60,038 bases of DNA from Luteimonas sp. FCS-9 (GCF_001014645.1 NZ_LASZ01000020.1:1-60038); one strand, 5' to 3'; shown: positions 46,920 through 56,340, counted from the stretch's first letter. Translations and numbers: made by a program. Notes: generated by a model from the sequence alone, not told the origin.

Positions 46920-47301
46920 CGTCGGTCTGCGTGATCAGATCGTGCGTTACTTCATCAACGGGGTGATTGCGACGGCGATTCACTTCTGCGCCCTGACCTT
47001 CAACATAGAAGTGCTTGCCATGCAATCGGCCGGCATCGCCAACGGCTTGGCGGCTGTGTTTGGTATCGCTGCGTCGTTTCTGGGGAGTCGTTATTTCGTC
47101 TTTCGAGGCAGCAGCCGAGGCGTCGTGAGGCAGGGCGCGTTGTTTGTGTCGATCTATGCTGGAATTGCATTGTTGCACTCGCTTGTGCTGTATGTCTGGA
47201 CCGATCGCCTGGTCTTGGATTACCGAGTTGGGTTTCTGGTGGCCACCTCTATGCAAATCGTTATTAGCTTCGTCGCGAACAAATTCGTGGTTTTCAAATG
47301 A
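46903..47301 (+). CDS. GtrA-family flippase
   Basis: A 132-residue membrane protein with four hydrophobic segments; LRDQIVRYFINGVIATAIHF at the start and NKFVVFK at the end are the GtrA layout (VVFxFxxxxxWVF-type end). GtrA proteins are thought to flip the polyprenyl-linked sugar to the periplasm. It overlaps the GtrB-like gene by 17 bases, completing a GtrA-GtrB pair. Confidence 0.85.
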   Translation: MSVPRNVGLRDQIVRYFINGVIATAIHFCALTFNIEVLAMQSAGIANGLAAVFGIAASFLGSRYFVFRGSSRGVVRQGALFVSIYAGIALLHSLVLYVWTDRLVLDYRVGFLVATSMQIVISFVANKFVVFK

Positions 47302-47897
47302 GCAAGATAGGAAAAGCATTGTTGCTGACCGGTGTCTATATCCTGGTGCTGCTGCTGGTTTATTACCTGCACATGCGCTATTTTCGGGTCGACGTGGTCT
47401 TCTACGCTAGTGTTCTGGACGCGTTCATCGCTGCTGCTGCGGTTGCCGGCGGATGTTTCGCGCTGCGCGTATTTAGGTCCTGGAGTCGGCTTGAGATCTT
47501 GCAATTGCTGGCCATTTGGATGCTTGGTGGGTACATCTTCGCTATTTCTCTTCCTACGGTGATCGACCGGTCGCTTTCCTTTTACATCCTAGAGAAGATC
47601 CAACAGCGGGGCGGCGGAATACGGGAGGATGCCTTCAAGCAGGTGTTCACCGAGGAGTACGTGAGTGAACACCGTTTGGTGGATGTGCGCCTAACCGAGC
47701 AGCTTCAGTCGGGCACGATCGAGATCGTCGATGGCTGTGTCAGGCTGACTGCGCGAGGTGACCGGCTGGCCCGATTCAGTCGCTTCTATCGCCGCAATCT
47801 GCTGCCCACTCACCGGCTACTGATGGGAGAGTATGTGGACGATCTCACGGATCCATTCCGTAACAGCGAACAGGTCATGGGATATGAGTGTAGGTGA
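47298..47897 (+). CDS. Unknown membrane protein
   Basis: A 199-residue protein I do not recognise. It has three hydrophobic segments in its first half (LLLTGVYILVLLLVYYL, YASVLDAFIAAAAVAGG, LLAIWMLGGYIFAISLP). A soluble tail follows, containing GGGIREDAFKQVFTEEYVSEHR, an aspartate-rich end and several arginines (RRNLLPTHRLLMGEY). It overlaps the GtrA gene by four bases and the next gene by 14, so it belongs to the same module. Proteins of this kind are found beside GtrA in some polysaccharide clusters. Confidence 0.6.
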   Translation: MSKIGKALLLTGVYILVLLLVYYLHMRYFRVDVVFYASVLDAFIAAAAVAGGCFALRVFRSWSRLEILQLLAIWMLGGYIFAISLPTVIDRSLSFYILEKIQQRGGGIREDAFKQVFTEEYVSEHRLVDVRLTEQLQSGTIEIVDGCVRLTARGDRLARFSRFYRRNLLPTHRLLMGEYVDDLTDPFRNSEQVMGYECR

Positions 47898-49923
47898 GAG
47901 CGAGGGCATGCGCGGGGGTACTGCTGCGCGGGTTCTCTGGCCGGCTGCTTTTCTGGTGTCGGGCCTCCTGTTCCATCAGCTGAGGGCGAATGGGTACTTT
48001 TCATCGGTGCCCGGTGACCTGATCGATGCTCGCTTCAACTCGGTGATCCTCGAGCACGTCTTTCAGTGGATGCGGGGCGATGGCGTCGCGCTTTGGAGCC
48101 CAGGGTTCTTCTATCCCTACCAAAACACCCTGGCGTTGAGTGACAATCATTTCGGTACGGCCGGCATCTATGCCCTGTTCCGGTTGTCCGGGCTCGAGCG
48201 CGAGGCGGCGTTGACAGCGTGGCTCATGATGGGAAGTGCCCTCAACTTCCTTGCTGCCCATTACGCCCTTAGGAAGCTGGGGCTTCGGCCGCTCGGTGCG
48301 GCCGCTGGCGCATTCGTCTTCGCGTTTTCGTTGCCCGTAATGGCGCAGCAGACGCACGCTCAGTTTGCGTATCGCGCGTTTGTGCCGCTGGCGTTCCTGT
48401 CGTGCTGGCAATGGCTGCAAAGCGGCCGTCTGACTTCTCTGGCCTTGTGCGCGATCTGGCTGGGGGCGCAGTTCTACTGCGCGATCTATACCGGTGTTTT
48501 CACCCTCTATGTGATGGTTGCGGCGGTTGTGGGGTGGTGGCTGCTGGGACAGGTTGGGGCGACTTTGAAGAAGTCCAGGGAATGGTGGCTTTCGGCTTCT
48601 TCATTGAGCAGGTGGGGCTCGCTCTTCGCGGTCTTTGTAGCTGCGATGGCGGTCGGTGCCCTGCTGCTGAAGTATCACGCAGTCTCTAGCGGCTACGGGT
48701 TCGAGCGTCCCCGGGGTGAGATCCTGGAAATGCTGCCTCGAGTGTCGAGTTGGCTGATTTCGGACTTCTCGGGCTTTTCGAACTGGGTCGGGGGGTGGAT
48801 TTCGGGTGTCCCGATGCGACATGAGCACCAGCTCTTCGCGGGTATTGCCGTTCTGCTCTTTGCGCTGATCGGAGGCTTGGTGGCGCTACGAAGCATCGAG
48901 CATGCGTTGATTGGCAAACTGGCGGTGCTGATAATCCTAATTCTTGGTGTGACGACGATCAGCTTTCATGGAGTGTCGCTGTACAGGCTGGCTCTCCATC
49001 TTCCGGGGATCTCATCAGTGCGGGCTGTGACGAGGGTCGTGCTCGTACTCGTGCTGCCGATCGGGATTTTGGTTGGAATTGGCGTCGATCGTTGGGTCCT
49101 TCTTTTCTCGAAAAGGGGAACCGGCCGGAAGGCGGTCGCGATGGCGTCCGCATACGCTTTTCTCCTGTTTGAACTGCTGGGCTTCCACCACATAAGCACA
49201 CCAGTGGAACATTGGCACCAGCGCCAGCGCGACTTTGCGCGCCGCATGCCGATCTCCGATGGGCGCAGCGTCATATATGCGGACAGGTCGGCCGATGCTC
49301 CGCATCTGGACGACCTTGATGCCATGATTTATGCCCAGGATCATGCGCTGCCTGCGGTGAATGGCTACTCTGGATACGTGCCGCCGGGCGCGGGGGTAAC
49401 GGGGCAATGTGAATCGCCGGAGACCTTTCTTGCAGCCTACTCTAGATATTCCCACGTGGCTTCAGAGGACGTGGAGGAGCTGCGGGAGCGACTGGTCGTG
49501 GTACCCAAGCCTGTATGTGCGAACGGGCGAGTGATGCGTTTCTCAGGCAGAATTCCGAATGCGCAGGTTGCGGCTATTAGACTTCAGGTTGTTGGCGTGA
49601 AGGTCGATGGAAAAAGAGTTCTTGCGGACGTTCGTATCGTGAACGACTCGGATCGGGACTTCAGCACGCTCGAGGTCGATGGCCGGAATGTGCGACTGTC
49701 GTGGCGTTTGTTGGAGGGGGGGCGAGACGAACACTCCGTTGGCTGGGTCGCAAGGAAGGACCTATCCCTCGTGTTGGCTCCGGGCGAAGAGACTGAAATT
49801 AGGGTCGAATTTGATGCGAAGTCTGGCGAATACCGACTAGAGTTCAGTTTGGTCCAGGAGATGATGCTGTGGTTTCACGACCATGGCATGCGAGTGCCGT
49901 CGGTCGATGTTCGCGTCGAGTGA
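47884..49923 (+). CDS. Large membrane protein, possible GT-C glycosyltransferase
   Basis: A 679-residue protein with about 10-12 hydrophobic segments followed by a soluble C-terminal part from about residue 470. The first large outside loop contains GDLIDAR (residues 44-50), an acidic motif as found in the first periplasmic loop of GT-C transferases. The C-terminal end is beta-rich (ADVRIVNDSDRDFSTLEV, GEETEIRVEFDAKSGEYRLEFSL). A GtrA-GtrB pair upstream predicts exactly such a transferase, moving a sugar from the polyprenyl carrier to the polysaccharide. I cannot assign a family. Confidence 0.6.
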   Translation: MSVGESEGMRGGTAARVLWPAAFLVSGLLFHQLRANGYFSSVPGDLIDARFNSVILEHVFQWMRGDGVALWSPGFFYPYQNTLALSDNHFGTAGIYALFRLSGLEREAALTAWLMMGSALNFLAAHYALRKLGLRPLGAAAGAFVFAFSLPVMAQQTHAQFAYRAFVPLAFLSCWQWLQSGRLTSLALCAIWLGAQFYCAIYTGVFTLYVMVAAVVGWWLLGQVGATLKKSREWWLSASSLSRWGSLFAVFVAAMAVGALLLKYHAVSSGYGFERPRGEILEMLPRVSSWLISDFSGFSNWVGGWISGVPMRHEHQLFAGIAVLLFALIGGLVALRSIEHALIGKLAVLIILILGVTTISFHGVSLYRLALHLPGISSVRAVTRVVLVLVLPIGILVGIGVDRWVLLFSKRGTGRKAVAMASAYAFLLFELLGFHHISTPVEHWHQRQRDFARRMPISDGRSVIYADRSADAPHLDDLDAMIYAQDHALPAVNGYSGYVPPGAGVTGQCESPETFLAAYSRYSHVASEDVEELRERLVVVPKPVCANGRVMRFSGRIPNAQVAAIRLQVVGVKVDGKRVLADVRIVNDSDRDFSTLEVDGRNVRLSWRLLEGGRDEHSVGWVARKDLSLVLAPGEETEIRVEFDAKSGEYRLEFSLVQEMMLWFHDHGMRVPSVDVRVE

Positions 49924-51290
49924 TCAAGGTGTCACGGATCATTCCAGCTGATATCGGTGATAGGCGCGGTTGGGACGGTGCTCTCTCGTTCGTGTTGACG
50001 GCTTCGGTGTACTATTACTTTGTCTTCCAGTGGTTTGTGGGGGATTACACCGATGGCGACCAACTGGTGATCGCCGAGATGGCGGCTTACCTCGCAGAGG
50101 GGCGTGTCCAGGAGCCGTCCTTTTGGGGGCAAGGATATTTGTTGCCGCTAGAGGCGTGGTTCGCGGCGATCCCCGTCAGATTGGGGATGCCGGCCTTATT
50201 CTCGGTGCAGCTGACGGCGGCCTTCTTCGTATTTGCACCGTACGCGCTGTTCGCATGGCTGGTGAGAGGTCGCGCCGTATGGTGGGTGTCGGCAGCCTTC
50301 CTGCTATCTGCGGGCAGTGTGATATTGCAGGTTTCGCTGATGCCCAGGGGATTCACTGCATCCGTAGGTCTCTCTGCAATCGGGACGCTGCTGCTGCTCG
50401 CCCGTCAGGAGTTGTGGGTGCGAGTTGTGTCGGGAGCCGCAATCGGCTTGGCCGTCGCCTCAAGTCCCATGGCTATCTTCCCTGCGCTGGTATTGCTGTC
50501 CGGGCTGGCCGACAGGCGGGTATTGGTATCCCTCGTGCCGGCAGGCATCGCTTGCTGCTTGGTCGCGGCACTGCTCAAATGGACGATGCATGCCCATTAC
50601 GCGATGCCAGGAGCAGTGGTGCACCAAGCACCTGTGTATAGTTTCTCCTATCGTACCTTTCTCGAGAATGTAGCCAACGATGCGGTGATCGCGCCCGCGC
50701 TGCGTGCGCTGTTGTGCTTGCAGTTCTTGACGGTCATGGGGCTGATCGCGCGTGGCGTGATGCGGGAACGTAGGCGTCTTTATTGCTTGGTGCCGCTCTT
50801 TGTATTCGCTGTCTTCATGCTGCTGCTCTTCTCAAGCGGCAAGCTGCGCGATGCCTTGCCAAATGTATTCTTTTCCGGTGTACGTTTCTGGACTTCGATC
50901 CCGTTGTTCTTCCTTTGCTATTGCTTCCTATTGGTGAAGGACGCGCAATTGGATGTGGATAGCATCCTGCGCGAACGCGGTCTGCTGGTTTTTGCTGCAA
51001 TCGTGGGATTGCTGGCGTTCGACATAGCCACGATCAGGCCCGTCATAAAACCATCCCTCAGCAGCCACTCGATGGTGGCGTATGGGCGGATCGACAACAT
51101 CCGTGATCGCTGCAGGGCAATCGCAAAAGCAGGTCCGGTTGACGTCTATCGTATTGTTGGCCGGAATGATCTCCTCGCTTACGGCTGTTATCCACTCGAG
51201 GGGATCAAGGTCTTTCAGACGGAGTACGATCGACGAACGTGGTTTTTGCGGGAGGTCGAGGGTGCCGTCATCCATGATGTATCGCCTTGA
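49920..51290 (+). CDS. Membrane protein, possible second GT-C glycosyltransferase
   Basis: A 456-residue protein with about ten hydrophobic segments. The first outside loop has GDYTDGDQ (residues 41-48), comparable with GDLIDAR in the preceding protein, and an internal ASSPMAIFPALVLL segment. The last 80 residues are soluble. I chose GTG 49920, which overlaps the preceding stop (GTGA); GTG 49929 is the alternative. Function is inferred from position only. It is the last gene of the lower-GC locus. Confidence 0.6.
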   Translation: MIKVSRIIPADIGDRRGWDGALSFVLTASVYYYFVFQWFVGDYTDGDQLVIAEMAAYLAEGRVQEPSFWGQGYLLPLEAWFAAIPVRLGMPALFSVQLTAAFFVFAPYALFAWLVRGRAVWWVSAAFLLSAGSVILQVSLMPRGFTASVGLSAIGTLLLLARQELWVRVVSGAAIGLAVASSPMAIFPALVLLSGLADRRVLVSLVPAGIACCLVAALLKWTMHAHYAMPGAVVHQAPVYSFSYRTFLENVANDAVIAPALRALLCLQFLTVMGLIARGVMRERRRLYCLVPLFVFAVFMLLLFSSGKLRDALPNVFFSGVRFWTSIPLFFLCYCFLLVKDAQLDVDSILRERGLLVFAAIVGLLAFDIATIRPVIKPSLSSHSMVAYGRIDNIRDRCRAIAKAGPVDVYRIVGRNDLLAYGCYPLEGIKVFQTEYDRRTWFLREVEGAVIHDVSP

Positions 51291-51490
51291 CGCCGACCTC
51301 CGGGCCTTCGCCCGTCCCGTCGGCTCGGGGGCTCTCTGCTCGACAGTTCAAGCATTGACGTTCCGTGCCATAGCGATTCACCGAAAAGCGGTAAATGTGA
51401 GGTCTCGATAGGCTGTTCACCCGGCGGACATCTCTGGGAAGTAGGGGGTTACGAAGCCAAACGGCCCCAGGAGCCCCAGATGAACCGCAT

Positions 51491-51841
51491 AATGCTTGTC
51501 TTATGCCTCTCGGTCGAGCCCTTTTGACCGATCCGCATCATGGCGCAGGGGCTGCACGTCGAGGAGGCTGCTCATGCGGCCGACACCGGTTACAAGTGGC
51601 TCAAACGCTTCACGGGAGAAGGCGTGGCCGGCTTGGCCGATCGCTTCTCCTGTCATCATCGCTACCCACATGGCACCCCCACAGGGCGGGTCGAGCCGGT
51701 GCTAGAACGTCGACGGAGTCGTCACACCGACCGCATATCGCCATGGCGCCCTTCCCGCTAAGCACGGTGGACCGTTGGCTGCGCAGGGCGGGCCGTCTCG
51801 AGCCCGCGCCGCCGCCGAACCGGTACGAGTGCGCGAAGCCC
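51491..51841 (+). pseudogene. IS481 transposase, N-terminal remnant
   Basis: One frame reads MPLGRALLTDPHHG (51503 on), similar to the IS481 start LTPxGRexM. A second frame continues from 51540 with MAQGLHVEEAAHAADTGYKWLKRF and GVAGLADR, the helix-turn-helix region. A third frame has LSTVDRWLRRAGRLEPAPPP and then NRYECAKP. At least two frameshifts separate them. The sequence stops at the IS3-type insertion at 51842. Confidence 0.75.
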
Positions 51842-51886
51842 CGACATCCCCCCGCTTTCAGTAGCGGGACTGTTTGGAGTCCGGCT

Positions 51887-52095
51887 TTATCGTAGCGGTT
51901 TCACAGCCAGCTGTTGCGCATAGGCGGCAGGCGTTAGCCCGCCAAGCGATCTCTTCGGTCGTTCTTCGTTGTATTCCCTGCGGCAGCGTTCGATCTCGGT
52001 TCGCGCGTGCAGCAGTGTCGGAAACCAGTGCTCGTTGAGGCACTCGTCGCGCAGGCGCCCGTTGAACGATTCGACGTAAGCGTTCTGGTTCGGTT
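51887..52095 (-). pseudogene. IS3 orfB transposase (middle element), C-terminal fragment
   Basis: The frame reads PNQNAYVESFNGRLRDECLN, then HWFPTLLHARTEIERC and SLGGLTPAAYAQQLAVKPLR before a TAA stop at 51887-51889. It holds the last catalytic Glu region (YVESFNGR) and the C-terminus of an IS3 OrfB. It is separated from its N-terminal part (53322-53948) by the innermost element. Confidence 0.85.
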
Positions 52096-52161
52096 TGACC
52101 TGCCCCCACTGAGCCGTACCACTAAAAGCTAGGTAGAGTCCGTCACCCAGAGAGGACGGAC

Positions 52162-52428
52162 ATGCGCAAGAGTCGCTTCACGACGGAACAGATCATCGGC
52201 TTCATCAAGCAGGCCGAGGCCGGCATGGCGGTATCGGAGTTGGGCCGGCAGCACGGCTTCAGCCCGGCCAGCTTCTACGCCTGGCGCGCCAAGTACGGCG
52301 GCATGGAGGCTGAGGATGCCAGGCGGCTGAAGGAGCTCGAGTCCGAGAACGCCCGGCTCAAGCGATTGTTGGCCGAGGCGCACCTGGACATTGAGGCGCT
52401 CAAGGTGGGCTTCGGGGTAAAACGCTAG
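52162..52428 (+). CDS. IS3 family transposase OrfA (innermost element)
   Basis: An 88-residue protein with a helix-turn-helix and leucine zipper: FTTEQIIGFIKQAEAGMAV, LGRQHGFSPASFYAWRAKYGG and LKELESENARLKRLLAEAHL. It is intact. In IS3 elements OrfA joins OrfB by a programmed frameshift to make the active transposase, but orfB here is broken, so it is probably nonfunctional in transposition. Confidence 0.92.
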   Translation: MRKSRFTTEQIIGFIKQAEAGMAVSELGRQHGFSPASFYAWRAKYGGMEAEDARRLKELESENARLKRLLAEAHLDIEALKVGFGVKR

Positions 52429-53292
52429 CCCCGCAACGCAAGCGCGAGGCGGTCCGTCGCATACTCGAAGCCACCACAGTGAGCGAACGACGGGCCTGCC
52501 GCCTTGCGGGGCTGTCCCGCGATGCTTTCCGTCATCCGCCCGAACAGGCGCCTGCAACGCAGGTTCTGTCGGCGCGGATCATCGAACTGGCGCAGGTACG
52601 CCGCAGGTTTGGCTATCGCCGCCTGCACGACCTGCTGCGTCCGGAGTACCCGGCTGTGAACCACAAGAAGGTCTATCGCCTCTATCGCGAGGCGAATTTG
52701 GCAGTGCGTCGCCGCAAGAAGGTCCGCAGGCCACCGAGCGAACGCCAAGCACTGTCGGCTGCAGCCGCGCCAATGCGGTGTGGAGCATGGACTTCGTCAG
52801 TGACGCGCTGGCCAACGGTCGTCGCCTGAAGAGCCTGACGGTCGCCGACGACTTCACCCACGAGTGCGTGGACATCACAGTCGACCACGGCATCAGCGGC
52901 ACCTACGTCATCCGCGTGCTCGATCAGGCCGCAAAATTCCGCGGCTACCCGAAGGCCGTGCGCACCGACAACGGCCCGGAGTTCACCAGTCGCGCTTTCA
53001 TCGCATGGGCGCAGCAACATGGCATCGAGCACCTGCTGATCGAGCCCGGCCGGCCCATGCAGAACGGCTACATCGAAAGCTTCAACGGCAACTTCCGGGA
53101 CGAGTGCCTGAACGAGCACTGGTTCACGTCACTTGCCAGGCCCGCGCCGTCATCACCGAGTGGCGTCGGGATTACAACGAGGTAAGACCGCACAGCAGCT
53201 GTGGGCGCATTCCGCCCGCCCAGTTCGCTGCCAACCACCGTGCCCAACCCCATCCACCCAAAGTACCCTTCAACCCCGGGCTCTCCCAGTAA
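52424..53292 (+). pseudogene. IS3 orfB transposase (innermost element), frameshifted
   Basis: The coding sequence runs in three frames. Up to about 52770 it reads APQRKREAVRRILEATTVSE and FGYRRLHDLLRPEYP. Then a frameshift leads to VWSMDFVSDALANGRRLKSL, VRTDNGPEFTSRAF and GYIESFNGNFRDECL, which hold the DDE residues. A second frameshift near 53130 leads to ARAVITEWRRDYNEVRPHSS. The two indels disable the protein. Confidence 0.87.
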
Positions 53293-53321
53293 CTGGTGGT
53301 ACGGCTACTGGGGGCAGGTCA

Positions 53322-53948
53322 GGTTTACCCGGCTGGATCAGGCGCAACGCACGCCACGCTCGTGCGCCCAGGCCATCATGGCCTTACCGCAGAATTCCTT
53401 GCCGTTGTCGGTCCGGATCACCTTCGGCAGACCACGGCTGAGTGACAGGCGGTCAGTACGCGGCTGACGCCGTGGCCCGAGATCGCACGCTCGACTTCGA
53501 TTGCCACGGCCTCGTGACTTGCGTCATCCACGATTACCAGGCACTTGATGACACGACCGTCGGCCGTGCGATCGAAGATGAAATCCATCGACCACACATC
53601 GTTGGCCGCAGCCGGACGGATCAGCGGTTGCCGCTCAACCACCGGCACCTTCTTGCGCTTGCGGCGTCGCACCTGCAGCTTTGCCTGCTGATACAGCCGC
53701 TCCACGCGCTTGTAGTTCACGACGTGGCCGCTTTGCCGCAGCTTGAGATAGATCATGCCCACGCCGTAGCGCTTGTGCCGATGCGCCAAGGCCTGGATCT
53801 GCAACCGCAGTTCGACATTGCGATCCGGGCGGGGTACGTAGCGCAGCGCGCTCGCACTCATGCCGACCACGCGCAGAGCGCGCCGCTCGCTGAGTCCCTT
53901 GCCTTCCATATAGCGCACCTGCTCGCGTCGGGCCGGTGCGCTCACCAT
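53322..53948 (-). pseudogene. IS3 orfB transposase (middle element), N-terminal part
   Basis: From 53948 the frame reads ARREQVRYMEGKGLSERRAL, YGVGMIYLKLRQSGHVVNYK and VWSMDFIFDRTADGRVIKCL, the N-terminal part with the first catalytic Asp. A frameshift near 53450 moves the reading to GLPKVIRTDNGKEFCGKAMM, another near 53345 precedes LIQPGK, and then the innermost element interrupts. Confidence 0.85.
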
Positions 53949-54210
53949 TTTTTTCGCAGCACGTCCTTGATCACTTCGTTCTCAAGGACCTGCTCGGCCA
54001 GCAGCTTCTTCAAGCGCGCGTTCTCGGTCTCCAGTTCCTTCAGCCGTTTGGCCTCCGACACGTTCATGCCGCCGAACTTGCTGCGCCACAGGTAGTACGA
54101 CGCCTCGCTGAAGCCGTGTGACGGCATAACTCTTTGACCGGCAGCTCGGCCTCGGCCTCACGCAGGAAGCCGATGATCTGTTCTTCGCTGAAACGCTTCT
54201 TCACGTCCAA
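53942..54210 (-). pseudogene. IS3 orfA transposase (middle element), frameshifted
   Basis: The first part reads DVKKRFSEEQIIGFLREAEA and LPVKEL from TTG 54210 or GTG 54204. After CR a single base is missing compared with the family (CRRHGFSEASYYLW), and the reading continues in another frame as HGFSEASYYLWRSKFGGMNV to LENEVIKDVLRKKW, overlapping the start of orfB. Confidence 0.85.
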
Positions 54211-54273
54211 TCCCCTGCTCGTTAGGGATTGGACTCCAAAGCAGCCTGCTACTCAATTTCGGGGGGACGTCGG

Positions 54274-54531
54274 CCCGGCCAAAATTGCTTCCTCTGGACA
54301 TCAAGAAGCTGGCACGCTTTCGTCGGCCGAGTCACCAGCGAAGGCCGAACGCCTACTCCAGACCAGCCTGCGTGAATGGGCTATGCACGTTCCTAGGTCG
54401 AATCACACCAGCGGGCCAGCGCCCTTCATAACTGGCAGCATCATCACTGGCATCAACCTCGTGCCAGCTTGGGCTACAAGCCGCTCATCTGCGGAATCCT
54501 GATCCCAAGGAACAACGTGCTGGGTTTACAC
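54274..54531 (+). pseudogene. IS481 transposase, C-terminal remnant
   Basis: LLPLDIKKLARF (54285 on) continues the N-terminal remnant across the inserted elements. It jumps directly to KAERLLQTSLREWAMH, so the central catalytic part is missing. The end is in another frame: HNWQHHHWHQPRASLGYKPL and then RNNVLGLHS, the IS481 C-terminus. Confidence 0.8.
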
Positions 54532-54548
54532 AGCTAGGCGGGAGCCAG

Positions 54549-55490
54549 TCACAGTGCTGCTTCCAACTCGGGCAGCACCTTGAACAAATCCCCCGCCAAT
54601 CCGATGTCGGCGATCTCGAAGATCGGCGAGTCGGCGTCCTTGTTGATGGCAACGATGGTGCCGGCGTCCTTGATCCCGGTCAGATGCTGGATCGCGCCGC
54701 TGATGCCGATCGCGACGTAGAGTTCGGGCGCGATGATCTTGCCGGTCTGGCCGACCTGCAGTTCGTTGGGCACATAGCCGGCATCGACGGCGGCGCGGGA
54801 GGCGCCGACGGCGGCGCCGAGCTTGTCGGCGAAGTCGAAGATGACCTTGAAATTCTCTTCCGAGCCGACGCCGCGGCCGCCGGCCACGACGCGCTTGGCG
54901 CTCTGCAGGTCGGGACGGTCGGTGCTGCCGGCGGCCAGGGTCACGAAGCGCGTGTGGGTAGGCAGGTCGGCATCGACGGTGGTCGACTCGATCGCCGCGC
55001 TGCCGCCGCGTGCGGCTTCCTGCCACGACGCAGTGCGCACGGTGGCGACCACGGGCTGGTCCGCAGGCGCCTCGACGGTGACGATCGCGTTGCCGGCGTA
55101 GATCGGGCGCTTGAACGTGTGGCTGCCCTCGACCGTCATCAGATCGGAGATCTGGTTGACGCCGAGCAGGGCAGCGACCACCGGCATCAGGTCCTTGCCG
55201 AACGTGGTCGACGGCGCGAAGACGTGGCTGTAGCCGGCGGCGAGCTTGGCGATCTGCGGGCCGAGCACCTGGGCCAGCGGTTGTGCATTGGCCGGGTTGG
55301 CGACCGTGAGCACCTTGGCGACGCCGGCGATGGTCGCCGCGTCGGTCGCGGCACTGGCCGGGTCGGCAGCGAGCACGACGACGTCGATGGCGTCCGGCGA
55401 GAGCGCCTGGGCCGCGGCGACGGTCTTGGCGGTCGCGCTGGCATTGAGCTTGCCGTCGAGGTGTTCGGCGATGACGAGGACGTTGGTCAT
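54549..55490 (-). CDS. etfA: Electron transfer flavoprotein alpha subunit
   Basis: A 313-residue FAD-binding subunit that passes electrons from acyl-CoA and other dehydrogenases to the quinone pool through ETF-QO. The C-terminal FAD domain has [38 protein letters not shown] and [24 protein letters not shown], all intact. GAGAACCTCC lies before ATG 55490. etfB is upstream on the same strand. In Xanthomonas etfA marks the right border of the variable LPS locus. Confidence 0.96.
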   Translation of the reverse strand: MTNVLVIAEHLDGKLNASATAKTVAAAQALSPDAIDVVVLAADPASAATDAATIAGVAKVLTVANPANAQPLAQVLGPQIAKLAAGYSHVFAPSTTFGKDLMPVVAALLGVNQISDLMTVEGSHTFKRPIYAGNAIVTVEAPADQPVVATVRTASWQEAARGGSAAIESTTVDADLPTHTRFVTLAAGSTDRPDLQSAKRVVAGGRGVGSEENFKVIFDFADKLGAAVGASRAAVDAGYVPNELQVGQTGKIIAPELYVAIGISGAIQHLTGIKDAGTIVAINKDADSPIFEIADIGLAGDLFKVLPELEAAL

Positions 55491-55593
55491 GGAGGTTCTC
55501 CTGGAAATCGTCGCGTCCGTGCCGGCGCCGCGTCGATGCATTCCGGCGTTCGGGCCGGAAGCCACTGGGCTCCCGCTGCGCGGGAGCGACGGA

Positions 55594-56340
55594 TCAGAGC
55601 AGGCCCTTGGCCTTCAATGCGGCGACGAGCTCGGCCGCGTCCTTGACCATGACGCCCTTGCTGCGCCTGGGCGGCGCCTCGTAGTGCGAGGTCCTGAGCG
55701 TGTCGGCCGCGTCGACGCCGAGGTCGGCGAACGGGATCGACTCGAGCGGCTTGGCCTTGGCCTTCATGATGTCGGGCAGCTTGATGAAGCGCGGCTCGTT
55801 GAGGCGCAGGTCGGTCGTGACCACGGCGGGCAGGTCCACTTCCAGCGTCTCCAGCCCCGCGTCGACTTCGCGGGTCACGGTGGCCTTGCCATCGGCGACC
55901 TCGAGCTTGCTGGCGAACGTCGCCTGCGGGCGTCCCCACAGCGTGGCCAGCATCTGGCCGGTCTGGTTGGCGTCGTCGTCGATCGCCTGCTTACCGAGGA
56001 TGACGAGGTCGGGCTGTTCCTTCTCGACCAGCTTGAGCAGCGTGCGGGCGGCGGTCAGGGGCTGGATCGGCTGGTCGCAGACGACGTGCAGCGCCCGGTT
56101 GGCGCCCATCGCCAGGCCGTTGCGCAGGTGCGCCTGGGCGTCGGTTGGCGCGATCGTGGCGACCACGACCTCTGTCGCGATGCCCTTGTCGCGCAGCCGG
56201 AGGGCTTCCTCGAGCGCGATCTCGTCGAACGGGTTGGCCGACAGCTTGACGCCGTCGGTGACGACGCCGGAGCCGTCGGGCTTGACCTGGATGCGGACGT
56301 TGTAGTCCACCACGCGCTTGTAGGCCACGAGGATCTTCAT
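55594..56340 (-). CDS. etfB: Electron transfer flavoprotein beta subunit
   Basis: A 248-residue partner of EtfA; it binds AMP and docks to dehydrogenases. [58 protein letters not shown] and [20 protein letters not shown] are standard EtfB. The gap to etfA is 103 bases. It is divergent from rfbB; the 216 bases between them hold a plausible -10 (TATTCT near 56500) but no clear -35. Confidence 0.96.
   Translation of the reverse strand: MKILVAYKRVVDYNVRIQVKPDGSGVVTDGVKLSANPFDEIALEEALRLRDKGIATEVVVATIAPTDAQAHLRNGLAMGANRALHVVCDQPIQPLTAARTLLKLVEKEQPDLVILGKQAIDDDANQTGQMLATLWGRPQATFASKLEVADGKATVTREVDAGLETLEVDLPAVVTTDLRLNEPRFIKLPDIMKAKAKPLESIPFADLGVDAADTLRTSHYEAPPRRSKGVMVKDAAELVAALKAKGLL

Larger units (their letters stand above)
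52096..53321 (+). mobile_element. IS3-family insertion sequence, innermost element
   Basis: The 1226-base element starts TGACCTGCCCCCACTGAGCC and ends, reversed, TGACCTGCCCCCAGTAGCC, a 26-27-base imperfect inverted repeat with TG...CA ends. GGTT is repeated at 52092-52095 and 53322-53325 as a target duplication. It carries orfA and a broken orfB on the plus strand and sits inside orfB of the middle element. Confidence 0.88.
51842..54272 (-). mobile_element. IS3-family insertion sequence, middle element of the nest
   Basis: Left end CGACATCCCCCCGCTTTCAGTAGC..TTTGGAGTCC matches the reverse of the right end CGACGTCCCCCCGAAATTGAGTAGC..TTTGGAGTCC, giving a long imperfect inverted repeat. GCCC at 51838-51841 and 54273-54276 is a possible target duplication. 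Its orfA and orfB lie on the minus strand, and orfB is split by the innermost element. Without that element it is about 1.2 kb, the normal IS3 size. Confidence 0.8.
51412..54534 (+). mobile_element. IS481-type insertion sequence, decayed, outermost of three nested elements
   Basis: The ends read GCTGTTCACCCGGCGG (left) and, reversed, GCTGTGTAAACCCAGCACG (right), a partial inverted repeat. TAGGC occurs at 51409-51413 and 54535-54539 and could be the target duplication. Only the N-terminal and C-terminal parts of an IS481 transposase are left, on each side of a 2.4-kb insertion. Without the inserted elements about 690 bases remain; intact members have about 1.1 kb, so the middle, including catalytic residues, is deleted. 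Confidence 0.7.

Noticed and set aside
51412..54534. CRISPR array or integron in the insertion-sequence region
   Set aside because: The repeats there are inverted ends of insertion sequences and are not regularly spaced; no direct-repeat array is seen anywhere in the window.
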